Shown here piece by piece: positions 1-6,340 of a stretch of 38,837 nucleotides of DNA. The notes beneath the pieces were generated by a model. It was not told the DNA's origin. It worked only from the letters and a program-made list of their open reading frames with translations, and did not search any database. This stretch comes from Sphingobium limneticum (GTDB lineage: Bacteria; Pseudomonadota; Alphaproteobacteria; Sphingomonadales; Sphingomonadaceae), in NCBI RefSeq assembly GCF_008710155.1, contig NZ_VYPZ01000032.1, positions 1 to 38,837 on the forward strand. Reading direction: 5' to 3'. The stretch's first letter is position 1; each line of letters starts with the position of its first letter. A program made the translations under genes and the position numbers.

Positions 1-122
1 TCTCCACGGCAAACATCCCCGGCCACCCCCCTTAAAAGGAGCAACCTATCCAATGGCTGGTTTTTAAACCGCCACGCTCAGCAAATCGCTGGCGTTACAT
101 TGGCCTGGTTTGTCACCGCCCT

Positions 123-377
123 CTACATTTTATTTTCTCGCCCATAATCGTCTGTAAAGACGAGCATCTGATATTTTTTCCGCAGCGTGTCGATGTGAGC
201 GTTGATTTCGTTTTCGAGCCGATCAAATTGGACTTTCACGGCGCTTTGAATAATCGACCGTCTCAAAGCCTCTTGCGCGATGGCTTCTCTTCCTTTGTTC
301 TCGGAAGTTCCGTTACGCGAGCTTCCTACAAAATATGCGATGGCGAAAATCACCGCAAGTATGACCAATGCCTCCAC
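123..377 (-). CDS. Small membrane-anchored hypothetical protein (84 aa)
   Basis: Not recognised as a named family. The first 18 or so residues (after a GTG start) form one hydrophobic helix, followed by a charged stretch predicted from composition to be helical or coiled coil, with many E, K, R and Q residues. This fits a single-pass protein anchored in the inner membrane with a cytoplasmic tail. The GTG start at 377 is chosen because a good ribosome binding site (GGAGGG) lies a few bases upstream. It lies 92 bp downstream of umuC on the same strand and might be the last gene of that transcript, but nothing else ties it to SOS functions. Confidence 0.55.
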   Translation of the reverse strand: MEALVILAVIFAIAYFVGSSRNGTSENKGREAIAQEALRRSIIQSAVKVQFDRLENEINAHIDTLRKKYQMLVFTDDYGRENKM

Positions 378-469
378 TCAGCCCTCCGTTTCCGAACGCG
401 CACCCTATCCAGTCAGCTTTCCATCACAAGCCTGTTGATGATCGCCTCTGTCTATATCCACAAGTCCGG

Positions 470-1741
470 TCAACGGGCTTTTACAGACGGCACTTCCGCA
501 ATCCGCGTTGTGTAATTCGGCGATCTGCTATCTGAACGCGCTTTCCATTCTTGCTTGAAGCCCTGACTTGCCGGAACGGCTTTGAATTTCCCGAACCGAC
601 TGTTGACCTCATCCATCGCAGCCATGAGCCGGTCCCGGCGCTCACTACTTTCTTCGAACAGCGTCAGCGGTCGTTTATCAGCATCCATCAGGTCTTCCAG
701 CATCACGCCTGCCTTGGTGATCCCATAACCATCACGCCATGCGCTCTCCACGCCGCGGCGAGCATAAGCCAGCATCGTCAGACCATCGTTGGTCATGGGC
801 TGCATTCCAAGCGTTCGTGTCGCGCTGTATTGGGGTCGATCCTGCTTGTGCCGATTGGTATGGAAAAACACAGTCAGCCTGCCAGCGACCAAGCCATGCT
901 GTCGCAACTTCTCCCCGGCGCGCATCGCATATTGTGTGACGGCACCCATGAGCATGTCCAAATCGGTGATAGGCGTTCCAAATGACCGCGTGACAGCCAT
1001 GCCCTTGCGTTGAGGCTCAACAGTTTCGATGGCGCTAGCGGGGACGCCGCGCAGTTCAGCAATCAGGCGCTCAAGAACCACGCCGCCGATCCCACGCGCA
1101 TGTTTCAGAGCCATGTCCCGCAAATGCCCAGCCGTCTTGATATCGAGCGCTGCCAGCTTCTCAGCCGTAGCCCGACCCACGCCCCAGACATCGCCGACTT
1201 CGAACTGGTCCAGCACCCATTTGCGGATACCCTCATCACGCAGATCAGCCACGCCATCGAATAGTTGGTTTTTCTTCGCTGCTGCATTCGCCAGCTTGGC
1301 GAGCGTCTTTGTCGGCGCGATGCCCACACAAGTTGGAATGGTGGTCCACTGCCTGACCTGTTCGCGCATTTCTCTGGAATGAGCAGCCAAATCCAGATGC
1401 TCGAACCCCGCAAAATCTACGAACGTCTCATCGATCGAGTAGATTTCGAAATCGCGCGCAAACGGCTCAATCGCGGCAACCACCCGGCGCTGCATGTCGC
1501 CGTAGAGCGCGTAATTCGATGACAGGACGCGGATGCCGTGCGCCTTGATCTTGTCGCGGATCAGGTGAACCGGATCACCCATTTTGATGCCAAGCGCCTT
1601 GGCCTCGCCGGATCGGGCAATCGCGCAGCCATCATTATTCGAAAGCACGATGACCGGGACGCCAACAAGGCTTGCATCAAACGCTCGTTCACAGGACACA
1701 TAATAATTGTTGCAGTCGATCAGGGCGACGGGTGCGCTCAT
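470..1741 (-). CDS. umuC: Y-family DNA polymerase V catalytic subunit UmuC
   Basis: Error-prone translesion polymerase subunit acting with UmuD' and RecA at stalled forks. The 423-residue length matches the family. The first catalytic acidic residue is in ALIDCNNYYVSCE (D9), and the palm motif YSIDETFVDF gives D104-E105. The C-terminal little-finger/DUF4113-like part is present. I start it at the ATG at 1741, not at the longer in-frame start at 1777, because 1741 overlaps the umuD stop as ATGA, the normal translational coupling in umuDC operons. Expression is expected to be LexA-controlled from the SOS boxes upstream of umuD. It sits in an accessory region with small unknown genes, so it may be a mobile umuDC copy rather than the chromosomal one. 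Confidence 0.93.
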   Translation of the reverse strand: MSAPVALIDCNNYYVSCERAFDASLVGVPVIVLSNNDGCAIARSGEAKALGIKMGDPVHLIRDKIKAHGIRVLSSNYALYGDMQRRVVAAIEPFARDFEIYSIDETFVDFAGFEHLDLAAHSREMREQVRQWTTIPTCVGIAPTKTLAKLANAAAKKNQLFDGVADLRDEGIRKWVLDQFEVGDVWGVGRATAEKLAALDIKTAGHLRDMALKHARGIGGVVLERLIAELRGVPASAIETVEPQRKGMAVTRSFGTPITDLDMLMGAVTQYAMRAGEKLRQHGLVAGRLTVFFHTNRHKQDRPQYSATRTLGMQPMTNDGLTMLAYARRGVESAWRDGYGITKAGVMLEDLMDADKRPLTLFEESSERRDRLMAAMDEVNSRFGKFKAVPASQGFKQEWKARSDSRSPNYTTRIAEVPSVKAR

Positions 1742-2151
1742 GCGTATTTGCGGGCCAGTCCTACGACCACACCCCATATCTCAACATGCTCGTCAACGAT
1801 GATTTCGGAATAGCCTTCTGCTTCCGGCACTAGCCAGAGACGGCCTTCACGACGGCGCAGCCGCTTCAACGTCCGATCGCCATGCACAAGAGCGACGACG
1901 ATGTGTCCTGGCACAGGCTTCTTCGCCCGGCTGACGACGATCAAATCACCATCGGTGATACCAGCGCCGACCATGGAATAGCCTTCTACGCGCATGATGT
2001 AGGTCGCTGCTGGATGCTCGATCAGCCAGTCCGCGAGATTGATCGGCTCTTCCATGTCATCTTGAGCAGGCGACGGAAAACCGGCCGACGCGCTGATCAT
2101 CAGCATCGGCAAATCAGGCATGGCTATGAGGATGGGTATGGGTTCAAACAT
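1738..2151 (-). CDS. umuD: UmuD, self-cleaving subunit of DNA polymerase V
   Basis: S24/LexA-like serine-lysine protease that is cleaved in response to RecA filaments and then joins UmuC. In the 137-residue protein the Ala23-Gly24 cleavage site is followed by FPSPAQDD. The catalytic serine is S59 in EGYSM and the lysine is K96 in GDRTLKRL, giving the full dyad. The ATG at 2151 is preferred to the adjacent GTG at 2154. The gene overlaps umuC by 4 bp. Two GTTC-N7-GTTC operators lie upstream, the nearer one about 60 bp from the start codon, so LexA repression is very likely. Confidence 0.93.
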   Translation of the reverse strand: MFEPIPILIAMPDLPMLMISASAGFPSPAQDDMEEPINLADWLIEHPAATYIMRVEGYSMVGAGITDGDLIVVSRAKKPVPGHIVVALVHGDRTLKRLRRREGRLWLVPEAEGYSEIIVDEHVEIWGVVVGLARKYA

Positions 2152-2212
2152 CACTTAGGCACCGAATCAGACACCTGACCCGGCATAGTCCGATCAAACC
2201 GATTGGTCATTT

Positions 2213-2227
2213 GTTCTTTTTTTGTTC
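2213..2227. promoter_or_regulatory. SOS (LexA) box 1, umuD-proximal
   Basis: Perfect match to the alphaproteobacterial LexA consensus GTTC-N7-GTTC (GAAC-N7-GAAC on the other strand), with a spacer of seven T. It lies about 60 bp upstream of the umuD start codon. Confidence 0.85.
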
Positions 2228-2259
2228 CGCCTTCGGAATGTCATTTTCCTTGCCATACT

Positions 2260-2274
2260 GTTCCACATTTGTTC
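2260..2274. promoter_or_regulatory. SOS (LexA) box 2, proximal to the divergent gene
   Basis: A second perfect GTTC-N7-GTTC site (spacer CACATTT), 32 bp from box 1 and 38 bp before the start codon of the divergent 113-residue gene. Two exact copies in one intergenic region suggest one operator per divergent promoter. Confidence 0.8.
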
Positions 2275-2312
2275 TCATGCGGTCATTAACTCGACTCGGA
2301 TTGGAACATGAA

Positions 2313-2654
2313 ATGGATAAGCTGGAAGAGGCCTTTAGTGCGCTTGCCGCTCACATCAGCCTTCATGCGAAAAACGGACCTTTCAACGGCTTCGTGGAGG
2401 TCGCAAAAGACCTTGGCATGAGCATGGAAGACCTGTCCGACGGCAGCGACATCAATTACGCGCTGTCGATGGACGGCAAAAAGACCGGCACCCTGACCCT
2501 CAATTATTTGCTAGTGCCGGTGGACGAGGACGAACCGTCACCGGAACACTACAAGCTGGAACTGACGGGTCGCGGCAGCAAGGACCGAGCTAGGACATGG
2601 CAATTCCTTGACGGCGAACTCGCCGTGCCAGAGCCGCTACCAAAAGCCGCGTGA
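2313..2654 (+). CDS. Unknown acidic protein, probably SOS-regulated (113 aa)
   Basis: Family not recognised. The ATG at 2313 is chosen because the longer in-frame starts would overlap or abut SOS box 2. The 113-residue product is acidic and soluble with no signal peptide or membrane helix. Its N-terminal half (MDKLEEAFSALAAHISLHAK) looks helical, and the middle has alternating hydrophobic beta-like stretches (TLTLNYLLVPV). It is transcribed away from umuDC and has its own exact LexA box 38 bp upstream, so damage-inducible expression is likely. The function is unknown; a DNA-damage or element-maintenance role is only guilt by association. Confidence 0.6.
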   Translation: MDKLEEAFSALAAHISLHAKNGPFNGFVEVAKDLGMSMEDLSDGSDINYALSMDGKKTGTLTLNYLLVPVDEDEPSPEHYKLELTGRGSKDRARTWQFLDGELAVPEPLPKAA

Positions 2655-2671
2655 GACGCTGAACAGGGTTC

Positions 2672-2965
2672 ATGTCTGCCAACGTCGCACTCAAAAATCT
2701 CGGTGATTACGAACGCCGAAAGGCCAATCTCTTCATCATCTGCAAATGCGGACACTCAGGAGTAGTCGATGCCAAGAAGCTCAATCGTTGGTTCCTATGC
2801 CACGCATGGAACACCGCAATGGAAACAGTCGGAGCGCATTTGCGCTGCTCGCGCTGTCGGGGCCATCCTGAACGATTTGCTCCCTCGCCTCGCCGACCAG
2901 ATAACCCGGACTGGATGAGCAGCGAGGACCAGTGGAAGCGTCTGGTCAGGAAATTGCGGGATTAG
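2672..2965 (+). CDS. Small zinc-ribbon-like hypothetical protein (97 aa)
   Basis: Starts 17 bp after the preceding gene and is probably co-transcribed with it. Cysteines C24-x-C26 and C59-x2-C62 form a plausible zinc-ribbon knuckle pair, and the rest is basic and rich in Trp and Arg. That composition fits a nucleic-acid or protein-binding module, but no family is recognised. The stop codon's last base is the first base of the left copy of the 34-bp direct repeat. Confidence 0.55.
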   Translation: MSANVALKNLGDYERRKANLFIICKCGHSGVVDAKKLNRWFLCHAWNTAMETVGAHLRCSRCRGHPERFAPSPRRPDNPDWMSSEDQWKRLVRKLRD

Positions 2966-2998
2966 CATTTTTGCTACAACCCTCTGACTTGCTTCCTG
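2965..2998 (+). repeat. 34-bp direct repeat, left copy (candidate att site)
   Basis: It begins with GCATTTTTGCTAC and ends with CTTGCTTCCTG, and it matches 4441-4474 at 32 of 34 positions; the two differences are both A/G. The copies are in direct orientation 1,476 bp apart, the geometry expected of attachment sites or a duplicated element end. Confidence 0.6.
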
Positions 2999-3057
2999 TT
3001 AAGGAATACCATTAACCATATTCGCTCAGCCTAGACCGCCTAACGGCGTTGACCACA

Positions 3058-3111
3058 AACGACCATTTTTTGCCGTTCATTCGACCTCTTACTGGTCTGC
3101 TTAGCGGACAT
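3058..3111. repeat. Dispersed intergenic repeat, copy 1
   Basis: Contains AACGACCATTT at 3058-3068 and TAGCGGACAT at 3102-3111. The same pair of words recurs in the next two intergenic gaps. Confidence 0.45.
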
Positions 3112-3135
3112 CGCAAATCATGCTAGATAGCGGGC

Positions 3136-3345
3136 ATGAAACGTTTGTTAGATGCCCTTTTCAGCGTCACCCACATCACGATATTCTTCATCGCGGTCTG
3201 GGTGGGAATGGCCTTTATGGCAGGCGAGGCATTTGGGGTGCTTCGCCCCGACTATAAACGTCTACTGTTCGTCATGATCCTTGCCTACTGGGCGGGGGTG
3301 GCACTTGAACTCGGTTTTCTTGGTCGCCGCAGGGCAAGGCGTTAA
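3136..3345 (+). CDS. Small two-helix membrane protein (69 aa)
   Basis: Two hydrophobic segments (about residues 13-35 and 42-63) with a short polar loop containing RPDYKR and a basic C-terminus (GRRRARR). It is therefore an inner-membrane protein with cytoplasmic tail by the positive-inside rule. No family is recognised. It is flanked on both sides by copies of a dispersed repeat and lies inside the segment bracketed by the 34-bp direct repeat. It could be a toxin-like or accessory membrane peptide, but nothing in the sequence proves this. Confidence 0.45.
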   Translation: MKRLLDALFSVTHITIFFIAVWVGMAFMAGEAFGVLRPDYKRLLFVMILAYWAGVALELGFLGRRRARR

Positions 3346-3396
3346 CGACCATTTGCAGACTGTCGAGCCTGCTACAATGTGCGCCTATAGCGGACA
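3345..3396. repeat. Dispersed intergenic repeat, copy 2
   Basis: AACGACCATTT at 3345-3355 (its first base is the last base of the preceding stop codon) followed by TAGCGGACA at 3388-3396. The spacing between the two words is almost the same as in copy 1. Confidence 0.45.
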
Positions 3397-3422
3397 CGGC
3401 ATTTAGCCGTTAAACAGCTTCA

Positions 3423-3626
3423 ATGAACTGGTCGGCCCTTATCGGCGTTGCAATTTTCGGAGGATTGCTTTTCTTCGGATTTGCAACCGGCACGATGCCG
3501 CTTCCGCACATTGGCGTTCCCCAACCGGATCGGATCGACAATCCTATGTGGTTCTGGATTGTTGGGGCTATCCATTCTGCATTCCTTGCCATTTCTATTG
3601 CCGCGTTTGTCGGCCTTCTAGGATAA
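3423..3626 (+). CDS. Small two-helix membrane protein (67 aa)
   Basis: A hydrophobic segment at about residues 5-24, a proline-rich loop (MPLPHIGVPQPDRIDNP) and a second hydrophobic segment at about 43-65. The length and topology resemble the 69-residue protein just upstream, but the two are not obviously homologous. No family is recognised. Its independent intergenic gaps, both with repeat words, suggest it is not in a tight operon. The coding assignment rests on clean two-helix topology and lack of a better overlapping gene. Confidence 0.4.
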   Translation: MNWSALIGVAIFGGLLFFGFATGTMPLPHIGVPQPDRIDNPMWFWIVGAIHSAFLAISIAAFVGLLG

Positions 3627-3636
3627 CAGCAACGAG

Positions 3637-3743
3637 CGACCATTTTTGGTCAGTCCACTAGATAATCTTAATCCTTGAACCGGCCATTCATTCAGGTGGC
3701 ATTTAGAAGGCTGAATGACGAAATCTTAGTGGGAAGCGGACAT
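3637..3743. repeat. Dispersed intergenic repeat, copy 3 (diverged)
   Basis: CGACCATTT at 3637-3645 and AGCGGACAT at 3735-3743. The two words are farther apart (about 98 bp) than in copies 1 and 2, so this copy carries extra sequence or is degenerate. Confidence 0.35.
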
Positions 3744-3765
3744 AGGCGGATTTTACCAAAAGACT

Positions 3766-4260
3766 CTATGTGGACCGAATGCGTAGCTTCCATAGCAGCC
3801 GCCGGGCTAAGCCTCGTTCGTATTCGGAAATGAAGATCGAACTTTCGGCAGCTGCCAAGCAACGGAGTGCCGCCTGTAAGTCGCGCTTCACTCCACGCCC
3901 TCTTAGGTAACACTTAGCCATGTCAAGCTGCGAGCTTCCGTCTCCAGTCTCCGCTACCCGCTGAAACCAACGAAACATGGTCCGCCAGTCCTTACGCTCG
4001 CGATAAAGTATTGCGATGTTCGATCCTGCCGTAACGTTCCGCTCCTTTCGCCAAGCGCGCTGGTATAACCGCATCGCTGTAACTTTGTCGGCCTCAACGC
4101 CGGTGCCGGTGTCGAACAGGTAGGCCAATCGACAAAGACAGTCCGCGTCGCCGAGAGCGGCACCACGCTCGAAAGCCTTGCGGGCGTGTGCGAAATTGCC
4201 TGCCTCTTCAGCGGCGTCACCGATACGGAAGAGGGCGCTGGTGTCCACCATCAAAGCCAT
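3766..4260 (-). CDS. Sel1/TPR-like repeat protein
   Basis: The product carries Sel1-type helical repeats: FRIGDAAEEAGNFAHARKAF, then GAALGDADCLCRLAYLFDTG, GSNIAILYRERKDWRTMFRW and GSSQLDMAKCYLRGRGV, each with the small-residue pattern of solenoid repeats used for protein-protein contacts. The start is uncertain. The ATG at 4260 is chosen because the repeats begin just after it. ATG 4251 and a GTG at 4329 are alternatives, and no clear ribosome binding site decides between them. No signal peptide is visible, so it is probably cytoplasmic. It lies within the segment bracketed by the 34-bp repeats. Confidence 0.6.
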   Translation of the reverse strand: MALMVDTSALFRIGDAAEEAGNFAHARKAFERGAALGDADCLCRLAYLFDTGTGVEADKVTAMRLYQRAWRKERNVTAGSNIAILYRERKDWRTMFRWFQRVAETGDGSSQLDMAKCYLRGRGVKRDLQAALRCLAAAESSIFISEYERGLARRLLWKLRIRST

Positions 4261-4440
4261 TTGGCACGGAACGACCGAGATGCCAACGTCCACAAGGGGG
4301 GCGATTGCTGCCGAACGTCTATTTCGCACAAGGTCAGCTATCGCCCGTTATCGCCCCAAAAGCTGACTGACTGAAATCCACCCAAGTCAGACATTGCATA
4401 TTTGTTCACAAACCCCGCAAAACTGCGGATGTTTCGCCTC

Positions 4441-4474
4441 GCGTTTTTGCTACAGCCCTCTGACTTGCTTCCTG
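4441..4474 (+). repeat. 34-bp direct repeat, right copy (candidate att site)
   Basis: Matches 2965-2998 at 32 of 34 positions. Its last six bases (TTCCTG) are also the first recognisable codons of the iron permease fragment, so the breakpoint in that gene coincides with the repeat. Confidence 0.6.
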
Positions 4475-4684
4475 ATCCAGAATGCGCAAAATCGCGACGG
4501 CTCGGCCATTCAGGCAAAGCTGGACGAACTGATCCGCGCCGTCGATACCGCCCGCAACGATTTCATCGGCATCGAACATCTGACCGAGGCGGAACTGCAA
4601 CGGATCAAGAGCGCCCTGGAATACGAATGTGGCGATGACGAAACCCATCGCCTGGCGATCGACAGGTTGATCCAGCGCCGCTGA
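4469..4684 (+). pseudogene. C-terminal fragment of a low-affinity iron permease
   Basis: The reading frame from FLIQNAQNRD through LDELIRAVDTARNDFIGIEHL to the stop is the cytoplasmic tail of the low-affinity iron permease family (PF04120 type), whose full proteins start with two or more membrane helices. All helices before FLIQN are missing. Sequence upstream of 4469 is the 34-bp repeat and unrelated DNA, so the gene has been cut by an insertion or deletion. The missing 5' part was not found elsewhere in the window on either strand. The longer open frame from 4394 reads through non-homologous sequence and is not a natural start. Confidence 0.7.
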
Positions 4685-4707
4685 CGCACCCGATCACAGG
4701 CCGATGG

Positions 4708-4881
4708 TCAATGCGCTCGAATAATCAGCTGCTCATTTTCGCGACGATGCGCGTCGATCCGGTCGGTATAGCTTTGGGCCAGATTTTCATAAGCATTGCG
4801 CCCCTTCTGGGACCGCGAGCTTTGCGCCCGCATCAAAGACATCTGTTGGCGGTGCAGCAGATAATTTACATCCATCTCCAT
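4708..4881 (-). CDS. Small hypothetical protein (57 aa)
   Basis: The ATG at 4881 is chosen because a strong ribosome binding site (GGGAGGAGGG) lies a few bases before it; the longer open frame upstream has none. The 57-residue product is hydrophilic, with no membrane helix or signal: MEMDVNYLLHRQQMSLMRAQ, then basic and polar helix-forming residues. I recall similar short proteins in sphingomonad genomes without known function. It faces the iron permease fragment tail to tail. Confidence 0.55.
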   Translation of the reverse strand: MEMDVNYLLHRQQMSLMRAQSSRSQKGRNAYENLAQSYTDRIDAHRRENEQLIIRAH

Positions 4882-4998
4882 GGTCGCCCTCCTCCCGTAC
4901 ATGACAGTGTAGAGATTGGTCGATCGGCCGAAAGCGCTCACGACTCGCAACATCAGCGGCATTAGAATAGCACTGTCACTACCTGTTGACGAACCCGC

Positions 4999-6207
4999 TT
5001 ATCGCGTCGTGGAGGCGGCCGGACGTGCGATCCAGCGCAACATTGCATAGCCCGACAGGGCCGACATCAGCGACCCGAGCAATATTCCGCCCTTCGCTTC
5101 CTCCACCAACAGGGCATTGTCGGGGAAGGCAAGCGCGCCGATGAACAGGCTCATCGTAAAGCCGATGCCGCACAGCATAGCCATGCCATAGACCTGCCCC
5201 CAACTCGCGCCGGCCGGACGCTCGGCGACGCCCAGCCGAACCGCAGTCCAGACCGCCCCGAAAATGCCGGCCTGCTTGCCCAGGAACAGCCCCAGCGCCA
5301 CGCCCAGCGATAAAGGCGCGAACAGCGCCGCCAGCGCATCGCTGCCAAGGTTCAGCCCGGCATTGGCAAAACCGAACAGCGGCACGATCAGATAGGCGCT
5401 CCAGGGATGGATGGCATGCTCCAGTCTATGCAGCGGACTGTCCACCGCATCGGGTGCGCCCGGCGAGCGGCGCAACGGCACGGTCATCGCCGCCAGCACG
5501 CCCGCAACGGTCGCATGCACGCCTGACAGCAAGACGAGGAACCACAACAGCAAGAATCCTAGAAGATAGGGCGACAACATCTTCACCCCCGCCCGGTTGC
5601 AGGCGACCATCAGGGCCAAAACGCCCGCCGCTCCGGCCAGCGCCGCCAGATCGAGGCCATGGCTGTAGAACAAGGCGATGATCGCGACCGCGCCCATGTC
5701 GTCCACGATGGCGACGGCAGTCAGGAACAGTTTGAGCGACGCCGGCGCCCGACTGCCCAGCAGCGCCAGAACGCCGATCGCAAAGGCAATGTCGGTCGCG
5801 GCGGGAATGGCCCAGCCATTGCCCAGCGCCGGGCGCCCCGCCGTGACCAGCATATAGACGAGTGCCGGCGCGGCCATACCTGCCGCAGCCGCCACTATGG
5901 GCAGTCGCCGCTTGCTCCAACTGGACAGGCCTCCATCCAGAAACTCGCGTTTGATCTCCAACCCCACCAGCAGGAAGAAGATCGCCATCAACCCGTCATT
6001 GATCCACAAATGCAGCGTCATCGGCCCGATGCGCGGCGACAGGATCGGCCCCAACGGCGCATGCAGCACGGCGTGATAGAGATGCCCCGCTACCCCCGGC
6101 AGATTGGCCAGCAGGATCGCCGCCGCAGCCGCCATCATCAACAACATCGCACCGCCCATCTCGCCGGTCAGGAAAGTCCGCAATGCAGATGGGGCTGGTC
6201 GGCTCAT
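4999..6207 (-). CDS. nhaA: Na+/H+ antiporter NhaA
   Basis: Electrogenic inner-membrane antiporter that expels Na+ in exchange for protons. The 402-residue protein has the family's multiple helices, with LHLWINDGLMAIFFLLVGLE near residue 65. ATDIAFAIGVL carries D139 and AIVDDMGAVAI carries the essential D169-D170 pair (the D163-D164 pair of E. coli). The ATG at 6207 is chosen over one at 6231 because GGAGATA sits just upstream. It is transcribed divergently from the NfrB-like gene through a 133-bp AT-rich gap. No NhaR-type regulator is seen beside it. Confidence 0.95.
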   Translation of the reverse strand: MSRPAPSALRTFLTGEMGGAMLLMMAAAAAILLANLPGVAGHLYHAVLHAPLGPILSPRIGPMTLHLWINDGLMAIFFLLVGLEIKREFLDGGLSSWSKRRLPIVAAAAGMAAPALVYMLVTAGRPALGNGWAIPAATDIAFAIGVLALLGSRAPASLKLFLTAVAIVDDMGAVAIIALFYSHGLDLAALAGAAGVLALMVACNRAGVKMLSPYLLGFLLLWFLVLLSGVHATVAGVLAAMTVPLRRSPGAPDAVDSPLHRLEHAIHPWSAYLIVPLFGFANAGLNLGSDALAALFAPLSLGVALGLFLGKQAGIFGAVWTAVRLGVAERPAGASWGQVYGMAMLCGIGFTMSLFIGALAFPDNALLVEEAKGGILLGSLMSALSGYAMLRWIARPAASTTR

Positions 6208-6263
6208 ATTATCTCCGTTCACCATGCTCATTTAAAGGATGCGCCGTCACCAATTCTTACAAT

Positions 6264-6278
6264 GAATGATAATTATTC
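6264..6278. promoter_or_regulatory. AT-rich imperfect palindrome in the nhaA/nfrB divergent promoter
   Basis: GAATGATAATTATTC is an inverted repeat with 7-bp arms, six of seven pairs matching, in a strikingly AT-rich patch of an otherwise GC-rich window. It resembles Fur-type sites (GATAAT repeats) but could simply be a promoter element. Confidence 0.35.
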
Positions 6279-6340
6279 GAAAAATACGTAAAACACTTGG
6301 AACATAGTGACGCAAATGCCATCCTCTTTCGCATCGGGGT

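Noticed and set aside
1..122. Possible tRNA or terminator at the left edge
   Set aside because: No cloverleaf, no T-rich stem-loop and no open frame could be supported in these 122 bases.
4394..4468. Upstream part of the open frame joined to the iron permease fragment as a native N-terminus
   Set aside because: Cys-rich unrelated residues that include the translated 34-bp repeat; the membrane helices of the family are absent.
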